DNA of 24,542 nt. Origin: a virus. Every line of letters starts with the position of its first letter. The first letter of the stretch is position 1. The notes beneath the pieces were generated by a model. The model had not been told where the DNA came from and did not search any database. It saw only the letters and a list, made by a program, of their open reading frames with translations. This document shows positions 9,924-16,163 of this stretch, one piece after another. The DNA is taken from the IMG/VR virus record IMGVR_UViG_3300025853_000624, positions 1 through 24,542 of that record; one strand, 5' to 3'. A program made the translations under genes and the position numbers.

Positions 9924-9950
9924 AAAAGACCACTTCGGTGGTCTTTTTTT
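9924..9950 (+). terminator. Rho-independent terminator with UUCG loop
   Basis: A perfect 10-bp stem AAAAGACCAC/GTGGTCTTTT closes on a TTCG tetraloop and is followed by a T run to 9950. It lies 20 bases past the stop of the acidic coiled-coil gene and ends the upstream tail block. The A-tract on the left arm means it could also act in the other direction. Confidence 0.9.
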
Positions 9951-9962
9951 GTTTACAACCGT

Positions 9963-9990
9963 TTGACTTATTAGCGAGTTTGATTATTAT
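9963..9990 (+). promoter_or_regulatory. Candidate promoter for the replication cassette
   Basis: Between the terminator and the ssDNA-binding protein gene is TTGACT (9963-9968), then 16 bases, then TATTAT (9985-9990), close to a generic sigma-70 layout. No Bacteroidota -7 box (TAnnTTTG) with correct spacing is seen. A promoter is expected here because a strong terminator precedes the first gene of the cassette, but this exact site is a guess. Downstream, 9991-10036 is an AT-rich leader with no visible hairpin. Confidence 0.3.
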
Positions 9991-10036
9991 TAATAGACGA
10001 TAAAAGAGATAAACTATTAATTTAAAAAAAACAAAA

Positions 10037-10891
10037 ATGAGCAATTCAAGTTTAGATGCCGTATTGGCACAGTACGAGAAAAACACCACATCAATGGGTG
10101 GTGGGACAGGAATGTCACAAGATGAGAGAATGAAGAAGTATTTCACTACTATTCTTCAGAAAAATGAAAAAACAGGTCAAAGAAGAGTTAGAATTCTTCC
10201 AACTACTGATGGTTCTTCACCATTCAAAGAAGTATGGTACCATGAACTACAAGTTAATGGTCAGTGGATGAAACTTTATGACCCAGGAAAAAACGATGGT
10301 GAGCGTTCACCGTTGAATGAGGTTTATGAAGAGTTGATTTCAACAGGTAAAGCTTCAGATAAAGAATTGGCACGTCAGTACCGTTCTCGTAAGTTTTACA
10401 TCGTAAAGGTAATCGACAGAGACCGTGAAGAAGATGGTGTTAAGTTTTGGAGATTTAAGGACAACTACAAACAAGAAGGTATCTTGGACAAAATCATTCC
10501 AATTTGGAGACAAAAGGGTGATATTACTGACGCAACTAATGGTCGTGACCTTATCATCGAATTAACAAAGGCTAAGACTCCTGCGGGTAAAGAGTATACT
10601 ATTACTCAAACAATTATGTATGATGACCCAACTCCACTTCATGATGATGTATCACAAGTTAAAGAGTGGTTAGAAGACGAATTGACTTGGGCTGATGTTT
10701 ATTCACAAAAACCTGTAGAATATTTAGAGGCAGTGGCTCGTGGAGAAACACCTGTATGGGACAGTGAAGCTAAGAAATACGTTTACGGTGATAGCGAAAC
10801 TTCAGAAATGACAATGGGTGGGGCAAGAACTCAAGAGAGAACACAAGACCCACAAGACAGTATGGAGGTTGACGAGGACCTACCATTCTAA
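10037..10891 (+). CDS. ssb: Single-stranded DNA-binding protein, gp32-like
   Basis: This 284-residue protein would coat single-stranded DNA during replication and recombination. It has a short polar N-terminus (MSNSSLDAVLAQYEKN), then an OB-like core with RRVRILPTTDG, SPFKEVWYHEL and RSRKFYIVKVIDRDREEDGV, as in T4-type gp32 proteins of about 300 residues. The tail is acidic and ends VDEDLPF. It contains no cysteine at all, so the His/Cys zinc site of T4 gp32 is absent. The terminal DEDLPF resembles the DDDIPF tip of bacterial SSB, used to dock partner proteins. The gene is first in the cassette, directly before the UvsX-like recombinase and separated from it by a hairpin. The A-rich leader TTTAAAAAAAACAAAA could be a site of autogenous control as in T4, but that is inference. 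Confidence 0.85.
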   Translation: MSNSSLDAVLAQYEKNTTSMGGGTGMSQDERMKKYFTTILQKNEKTGQRRVRILPTTDGSSPFKEVWYHELQVNGQWMKLYDPGKNDGERSPLNEVYEELISTGKASDKELARQYRSRKFYIVKVIDRDREEDGVKFWRFKDNYKQEGILDKIIPIWRQKGDITDATNGRDLIIELTKAKTPAGKEYTITQTIMYDDPTPLHDDVSQVKEWLEDELTWADVYSQKPVEYLEAVARGETPVWDSEAKKYVYGDSETSEMTMGGARTQERTQDPQDSMEVDEDLPF

Positions 10892-10903
10892 AAATACAAA
10901 CAT

Positions 10904-10936
10904 GATGGTGCAGGCAATGTCTGCACCATCTTTATT
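10904..10936 (+). terminator. Intercistronic hairpin between ssb and uvsX (terminator or attenuator)
   Basis: A perfect 10-bp stem GATGGTGCAG/CTGCACCATC (10904-10913 with 10921-10930) has a 7-base loop and is followed by TTTATTATTT. The T tract is interrupted, so termination may be partial. That would give more ssDNA-binding protein than recombinase, or protect the ssb mRNA 3' end. Confidence 0.7.
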
Positions 10937-10947
10937 ATTTAAAAATT

Positions 10948-11952
10948 ATGGCAATTAAGAAAAAAGATTTCGGTAGTATTAAAAAGAAGTTTTCAACTTC
11001 TGCCAAATTTAAACCTCAGAGGTTTTTTGATTTGGGTAAAGATTTTTTGGATGCAGTAGGTGTTCCTGGTCCTGCAATGGGACATTTGAATATGTTTTTA
11101 GGACACTCTGACACGGGTAAAACAACAGCGTTAGTTAAAACTGCGGTTGATGCTCAGAAGAAAGATGTTCTTCCTGTTTTTATTATTACTGAACAGAAAT
11201 GGTCTTTTGAACACGCAAAACTTATGGGTTTTGAATGTGAAGAAGTTGTCGATGAAGAAACGGGTGAATTGGATTGGGATGGATTTTTCCTATTCAATAA
11301 CAACTTTGAATATATTGAACAAATTACAGATTACATCAACGAATTGTTGGATGCTCAAGAAAAGGGTGAATTAGAATATGATTTACTATTCTTGTGGGAC
11401 TCTGTAGGTTCTGTACCTTGTAAGATGACTTATGAAGGTAAAGGTGGTAAACAACACAACGCAGCAGTGTTGGCGGATAAGATTGGTATGGGTATCAACC
11501 AAAGAATATCAGGTTCAAGAAAATCTGAATCAAAACATGAAAACTCTTTGGTAATTGTTAACCAACCTTGGGTTGAGTTACCTGACAATCCGTTTGGTCA
11601 ACCAAAAATTAAGGCTAAAGGTGGTGAGGCGATTTGGTTAAACTCCTCTTTGGTATTTTTGTTTGGTAATCAGAAAGGTGCGGGAACAACTAAAATTTCC
11701 GCAGTCAAAGACAAAAGAAAAGTTAAGTTTGCAACAAGAACAAAAGTTTCTGTTATGAAAAACCACATTAATGGTTTGGGGTATGAAGACGGAAAAATTC
11801 TTGTTACAGCACACGGATTCTTAGCAGGTAAAGACCCTGCAGAAGAAAAGAAATCGATTGAATCTTACAAATCAGAACAATCAGAATATTGGAAAGACAT
11901 CATTGGTACAGGTGGTGATTTTAGGTTAGAAGAAGAAACGTTGGACTCTTAA
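10948..11952 (+). CDS. uvsX: UvsX/RecA-like recombinase
   Basis: This 334-residue strand-exchange ATPase would form filaments on single-stranded DNA for recombination-dependent replication and repair. Walker A is GHSDTGKT at residues 52-59. TEQKW has the RecA-type glutamate at E82. Walker B is LLFLWDS, with D151. The segment NSLVIVNQPWVE (about 199-210) matches the motif near the RecA L2 region, followed by KAKGGEAIWLNSSLVFLF. Length is below T4 UvsX (about 390), mostly from a short C-terminal part. The gene starts with ATG after TTTAAAAATT, behind the ssb hairpin, and ends with tandem stops TAATAA ten bases before the nuclease gene. The ssb neighbour fits the known SSB-UvsX partnership. I see no UvsY homologue in the window. 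A host RecA origin is less likely given the divergent spacing and the T4-like order. Confidence 0.9.
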   Translation: MAIKKKDFGSIKKKFSTSAKFKPQRFFDLGKDFLDAVGVPGPAMGHLNMFLGHSDTGKTTALVKTAVDAQKKDVLPVFIITEQKWSFEHAKLMGFECEEVVDEETGELDWDGFFLFNNNFEYIEQITDYINELLDAQEKGELEYDLLFLWDSVGSVPCKMTYEGKGGKQHNAAVLADKIGMGINQRISGSRKSESKHENSLVIVNQPWVELPDNPFGQPKIKAKGGEAIWLNSSLVFLFGNQKGAGTTKISAVKDKRKVKFATRTKVSVMKNHINGLGYEDGKILVTAHGFLAGKDPAEEKKSIESYKSEQSEYWKDIIGTGGDFRLEEETLDS

Positions 11953-11962
11953 TAAAACAAAA

Positions 11963-12970
11963 GTGACAAAAACGTTATTAGTTGATGGAGATAACTTATT
12001 TAAGATTGGTTTTCACGGTGTAAGAGATTACTACCATGAAGGTAATCATATAGGTGGAATATTCCACTTCATCAACGTACTCAAAAAGTTTTTAGAGGAG
12101 CATAATTACGATAAGGTAATTGTCTTTTGGGATGGTAATAACAATGCCACCCAAAGACGTGCTCTATATCCTCAATACAAGGACAATAGACGTGAGACGA
12201 TGAATGAGATAAAGAAACAGTCGTTCTATCACCAGAAGTCTCGTGTGCGTCTGTATTTGGAAGAAATGTTCATACGTCAAGTCACACTTGATGGTTGTGA
12301 ATCAGATGATTCAATTTCATATTATTGTAAAATATCTGAAGATGAAAACAAAACTATATTTTCATCAGATAAAGATTTAACACAACTAATTTCAGATAAA
12401 GTACAAATTTATTCACCACTTAAGAAAGAATACATCAAAAGAGGTGATAAGGTTAAATTTGGTACCATAGAGGTTATTCCTGAAAATGTGGTAACACTTA
12501 AAGTTATTACTGGTGACAAATCAGATAATATTGATGGTATTTTAAGAATGGGTGAAAAAACTGTTTTGAAATTTTTTCCTGAGATAGTTGACAGTCCCAC
12601 TTCTATTGACAATATTTTAAACCGAGCTGAGGAGTTAGTTAAAGAAGAAAAGAAAAACAAAACTTTAATTAACCTAATTGAAGGAACAACAAAGAATGGT
12701 ACTTTTGGAAAACAAATTTTAGATATTAACAAGAAAATTGTAGATTTGTCAAACCCTTTAATAACTGAAGATGGAAAAGAAGAAATAGAATTATACTATC
12801 GAGAAGACTTGGACCCTGAAGGTAGGGGGTACAAAAACCTAATAAAGTACATGATGGAAGATGGACTTTTCAAATACCTACCAAAAAAAGACAACGCTTG
12901 GGTTGAATTCCTACAACCTTTTATGAAACTCACAAGAAAAGAAAAAAGAAGATTTAAAAACAAAAATTAA
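11963..12970 (+). CDS. rnh: 5'-3' exonuclease / flap endonuclease (T4 RNase H-like)
   Basis: This 335-residue nuclease would remove RNA primers and 5' flaps from lagging-strand fragments. The FEN-family metal-binding motifs are all visible: LLVDGDN (D8, D10), VFWDGNN (D57), RALYPQYKDNRR (residues 66-77, phosphate-contacting basic stretch), CESDD (E113, D115, D116), SSDKDL (D136, D138) and TGDKSDNIDGI (D185, D188, within the helix-hairpin-helix entry). The start is GTG at 11963. No in-frame ATG lies nearby, the DGDN motif begins at residue 8, and ACAAAA just upstream resembles the other leaders. Length is near T4 RNase H (305). It is tightly packed between uvsX (10 bases) and an unknown gene (4 bases). 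A fully degenerate paralogue is excluded because every acidic motif is kept. Confidence 0.92.
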   Translation: MTKTLLVDGDNLFKIGFHGVRDYYHEGNHIGGIFHFINVLKKFLEEHNYDKVIVFWDGNNNATQRRALYPQYKDNRRETMNEIKKQSFYHQKSRVRLYLEEMFIRQVTLDGCESDDSISYYCKISEDENKTIFSSDKDLTQLISDKVQIYSPLKKEYIKRGDKVKFGTIEVIPENVVTLKVITGDKSDNIDGILRMGEKTVLKFFPEIVDSPTSIDNILNRAEELVKEEKKNKTLINLIEGTTKNGTFGKQILDINKKIVDLSNPLITEDGKEEIELYYREDLDPEGRGYKNLIKYMMEDGLFKYLPKKDNAWVEFLQPFMKLTRKEKRRFKNKN

Positions 12971-12974
12971 AATT

Positions 12975-13427
12975 ATGAAAGAACAGAATGATGTAGTAAA
13001 GCTTGAGTTCTTATTGAAGTTAAATGAGAACATCGTAGTACAACGTTACTTCAACGTCAGAGGGTATAATCCTGACGCTCGTAAAAGTTTAGATTTGATT
13101 GAAACTATTCATGACATTATTGACGATGTTAAGAAAGATTTGACAAACAAATCATGTTATTACTTACTCGAAAATTACGAGCAAATTGTAGTTGATGAAG
13201 AGATTTTGAACACCTCAAATACTGACGGTCCTGAGAACTTTTACATGACAATTAAGATTGGAGATGAGACAATTTGTCAGTCTTGTTGGGATGCTAAAGT
13301 ATACCCTCCGAAGGTAAGATATACCGTTGACATACGCCCAAGACTAAAAAATATACTTCGTATGTTGACTGACATTTTTTCAACTGAAAATTTAACTCAT
13401 GAATATATGGGATATTCGTTAAATTAA
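12975..13427 (+). CDS. Hypothetical protein within the replication cassette (150 aa)
   Basis: I do not recognise this protein. It begins four bases after the nuclease stop (ATG after AAATT) and is therefore almost surely cotranslated in the same operon. The sequence is mixed alpha/beta. The N-terminal VKLEFLLKLNENIVVQRYFNVRGYN suggests beta strands. The helical stretch SLDLIETIHDIIDDVKKDLTN follows. ICQSCWDAKVYPP holds a single CxxC pair, and a basic C-terminal helix RPRLKNILRMLTDIF follows. Only one CxxC is present, so a full zinc finger would need other ligands or a dimer. Lying between a flap nuclease and the replicative helicase, it is a candidate replication accessory factor, but nothing in the sequence proves that. 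Confidence 0.88.
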   Translation: MKEQNDVVKLEFLLKLNENIVVQRYFNVRGYNPDARKSLDLIETIHDIIDDVKKDLTNKSCYYLLENYEQIVVDEEILNTSNTDGPENFYMTIKIGDETICQSCWDAKVYPPKVRYTVDIRPRLKNILRMLTDIFSTENLTHEYMGYSLN

Positions 13428-13430
13428 CCA

Positions 13431-13437
13431 TATTTAT
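13431..13437 (+). promoter_or_regulatory. ATATTTAT element upstream of the helicase gene
   Basis: CCATATTTATTAA (13428-13440) lies directly after the stop of the 150-residue gene, 34 bases before the helicase ATG. It shares ATATTTATTAA with the site at 8991. It is a candidate internal promoter for helicase and ribonucleotide reductase expression, supported only by recurrence and position. Confidence 0.3.
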
Positions 13438-13471
13438 TAAAACTCACACAAACTAAACTTCATTAGAAATT

Positions 13472-14848
13472 ATGTCAGACGAAAAGAATTTTGGATACCT
13501 AGGAAACACATTTCAAATACAACTATTAAATAATATCATCTTATATAAGGATTTTGCTAATTCAATCGTAGATGTTCTAGACCCAAAGTACTTCGACAAT
13601 CAATACTTTCGTTTGATAATGCAAATGGTCAAGGAGTATTATGTTAAGTATGAACACGCTCCTACTTTTGAAACATTAGAACAACTCACTAAGAGTGAAA
13701 TTTCTTCACCTATGGCTCAGAAAATGGTTCTGGACATGTTGTCACAGGTAAAAGACGCACCTTTTCAGGGTCATCAGTTTGTACAAGAAAAGTCACTAAA
13801 GTTCTGTAAACAACAAGAATTACAGAAGGTTATGGGTAAAGCTCAAAAAATTATCGATAAGGGTGATTTTGAGAGTTATGACAAACTTGAAGAGATGGTT
13901 AGGGAAGCACTACAAGTGGGTGAATTAAATCAAGGTATTGATGACGTTTTCTCTAATTTGGACCAAGTACTTCAGGATGATTTTAGACATCCAATTCCGA
14001 TTGGAATACCTGGTATTGATAACTGTCTAAAGGGTGGTTTAGCTAAAGGTGAAATTGGAGTAATATTAGCACCGACAGGTGTAGGTAAAACTACAGTATT
14101 AACCAAGATTGCAAACCACGGATTTAACTTAGGTTACAACGTTTTACAAATATTTTTTGAGGACAACCCAAAAATTATTCAGAGAAAACATTTCACACTT
14201 TGGACAGGTATTGCCCCTGACAATTTGTCTTTACACAAAGATGAGGTGTTAGACAAAGTAAAATCAATTCAGGATACAACACCAAACAAGTTAACCTTGA
14301 AAAAATTACCTTCAGATACTTTGACAATGAATCAGGTAAAAAATCAAATCAGAAAGATGATTGCTGAGGGTAATAAAATCGATATGGTGGTATTAGATTA
14401 CATCGATTGTATCATGCCAGATAAGAACTTAGGTGATGAATGGAAGAGTGAAGGTTCAGTAATGAGAGGTTTTGAAGCGATGTGTCATGAATTGGATTTG
14501 GCTGGTTGGACAGCAACTCAAGGTAACCGTTCATCAATATCTTCAGATGTGGTAACAACAGACCAAATTGGTGGTTCTATTAAGAAAGCACAAGTTGGTC
14601 ACGTAATCATATCTGTAGCTAAGTCTCTACAACAAAAAGAGATGAATTTAGCCACAATCGCAATCACAAAATCACGTATCGGTAAAGATGGTATTGTATT
14701 TGAAAATTGTAAGTTCGATAATGAATTACTTGAAATCGATACTGAACAAAGTGTGACTTTCTTAGGTTTAGAAGAACAGAAGGAAGAGAAAAATAGACTG
14801 AGAATCAAAGAGTTGCTTGACAAACGTAAGCAACAAAATCAACTATAA
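13472..14848 (+). CDS. dnaB: Replicative DNA helicase, gp41/DnaB-like
   Basis: This 458-residue hexameric helicase of the DnaB superfamily would unwind the fork 5' to 3'. Residues 1 to about 150 form a helical N-terminal domain, divergent from bacterial DnaB as in phage gp41. The RecA-like motor follows a linker. It has IGIPGIDNCLKGGLAKGEIG (residues 177-196), Walker A APTGVGKTT (200-208), FFED with the catalytic-type glutamate E230, and Walker B MVVLDYID (D309). The C-terminal segment TIAITKSRIGKDGIVFENCKF matches the DnaB C-terminal motif. Length is close to T4 gp41 (475). No primase domain is fused and none is encoded nearby, so the phage primase must lie elsewhere. The start ATG follows AGAAATT. 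The gene is 14 bases upstream of nrdB. Confidence 0.9.
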   Translation: MSDEKNFGYLGNTFQIQLLNNIILYKDFANSIVDVLDPKYFDNQYFRLIMQMVKEYYVKYEHAPTFETLEQLTKSEISSPMAQKMVLDMLSQVKDAPFQGHQFVQEKSLKFCKQQELQKVMGKAQKIIDKGDFESYDKLEEMVREALQVGELNQGIDDVFSNLDQVLQDDFRHPIPIGIPGIDNCLKGGLAKGEIGVILAPTGVGKTTVLTKIANHGFNLGYNVLQIFFEDNPKIIQRKHFTLWTGIAPDNLSLHKDEVLDKVKSIQDTTPNKLTLKKLPSDTLTMNQVKNQIRKMIAEGNKIDMVVLDYIDCIMPDKNLGDEWKSEGSVMRGFEAMCHELDLAGWTATQGNRSSISSDVVTTDQIGGSIKKAQVGHVIISVAKSLQQKEMNLATIAITKSRIGKDGIVFENCKFDNELLEIDTEQSVTFLGLEEQKEEKNRLRIKELLDKRKQQNQL

Positions 14849-14862
14849 TTAAAGAAAAGAAT

Positions 14863-16143
14863 ATGGATAACCTCGTAAATTTAGAAGAAAAAGATGCTCG
14901 TTTCGTAATTAAACGAAGTGGGGAAAAAGTTTTATTTGAAGAAGAAAAAATTAAAAATGCGGTAACCAAAGCAATGAACAGTATTGATAAGGTTGACCAT
15001 GAAATGGCTGAAAAAATTGCAAGAATTGCCAGAAAAAGTTTATTCAGAGAGGACAAAGATAGAGTACCTCATGTTGATGAAATCCATGAGATGGTTGAGA
15101 ATAAGTTGATGGATAACGGTCTAAATGATGTTGCTAGAGAGTACATTATTTATCGTTCTAAACATAGACCTGACATCTTCTCTAAAAGATTAAATTTGAA
15201 ACCTTATGAATACCCTGAGTTGGTAGAATATGTAGATGCTATTAGACACTCATATTGGGTACACACTGAGTTTAACTTCACATCAGATATTCAGGACTTT
15301 AAAGTACACTTATCAGATGCAGAAAGAACGGCAGTACAAAGAGCAATGTTGGCTATTTCACAAATTGAAATTGCGGTAAAAACATTTTGGGGTGACATTT
15401 ATAAGAGAATGCCAAAACCTGAAATTGGTAATGTTGGAGCAACATTCGCTGAGTCTGAAGTAAGACACGCAGACGCTTATTCTAACTTAATTCAAGTATT
15501 AGGATTGAATAGTGAGTTCGAAAGTCTACTACAAGTTCCTGCAATCAGAAAAAGAATCAAGTATTTAGAAAAATCAATTATTCACTCAAAGTCAGTTGAA
15601 AACAGAGATTACTTTGAGTCGGTAGTATTATTCTCAATGTTTGTAGAAAACGTTTCATTGTTCTCACAATTCCTTGTTATTATGTCATTTAACAAACACA
15701 AAAACATGTTGAAAGGTATGAGTAATGCGGTTGAAGCAACTTCAAAAGAAGAAAACATTCACGCTGAGTTTGGATTTGATTTAGTTAACCTAATTAAAAA
15801 AGAAAACCCATCATGGTGGACACCTGAATTAGTTGAAGATTTGATTGATGCGACTATGGAAGCGTTTAGTGCTGAGTCAGATATTGTTGATTGGATTTTT
15901 GAAGAGGGAGATTTAGATTTCTTAACTAAATCACAAACAATAGAGTTTATTAAACACCGTTTTAATCTATCATTAAACTCTATAGGTATTGACAGTATTT
16001 TCCATGTTGATGAAAAACTATTAGAAACTACTGAATGGTTTGATGATGAGATTCTAACAACAAAACATACAGATTTCTTCAATAAGAGAAGTATCAATTA
16101 CAGTAAGAAAAGTAAGTCAATTACACATAACGACTTGTTTTAA
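14863..16143 (+). CDS. nrdB: Class I ribonucleotide reductase small subunit with N-terminal ATP-cone (NrdB)
   Basis: This 426-residue radical-generating subunit supplies the radical to NrdA for dNTP synthesis. Residues about 12-103 are an ATP-cone, with FVIKRSGEKVLFEEEKI and VPHVDEIHEMVENKL, followed by the ferritin-like NrdB core. Visible metal ligands are E169, E199 and H202 (ESEVRH), E262 (FVENVS), and E297 and H300 (EENIH). A tyrosine (Y206) sits four residues after H202, the position of E. coli radical Y122. The ATP-cone normally sits on NrdA; fusion to NrdB is known from some bacteria, notably Flavobacteriia, where it gives dATP feedback through the small subunit. The downstream nrdA lacks a cone, which fits. 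The metal type (Mn or Fe) cannot be read from sequence. The gene lies between the helicase (14 bases) and nrdA (20 bases). Confidence 0.93.
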   Translation: MDNLVNLEEKDARFVIKRSGEKVLFEEEKIKNAVTKAMNSIDKVDHEMAEKIARIARKSLFREDKDRVPHVDEIHEMVENKLMDNGLNDVAREYIIYRSKHRPDIFSKRLNLKPYEYPELVEYVDAIRHSYWVHTEFNFTSDIQDFKVHLSDAERTAVQRAMLAISQIEIAVKTFWGDIYKRMPKPEIGNVGATFAESEVRHADAYSNLIQVLGLNSEFESLLQVPAIRKRIKYLEKSIIHSKSVENRDYFESVVLFSMFVENVSLFSQFLVIMSFNKHKNMLKGMSNAVEATSKEENIHAEFGFDLVNLIKKENPSWWTPELVEDLIDATMEAFSAESDIVDWIFEEGDLDFLTKSQTIEFIKHRFNLSLNSIGIDSIFHVDEKLLETTEWFDDEILTTKHTDFFNKRSINYSKKSKSITHNDLF

Positions 16144-16163
16144 CAAAAAATTAAAAATAAAAA

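Noticed and set aside
11147-11374. 75-codon + strand reading frame inside uvsX
   Set aside because: It overlaps the RecA core in another frame and its Leu/Phe/Asn-rich sequence is a by-product of the real gene.
15759-16097. 112-codon minus-strand reading frame inside nrdB, and a 140-codon one inside nrdA (16328-16750)
   Set aside because: Both are antisense to genes with fully conserved catalytic motifs and have no recognisable product.
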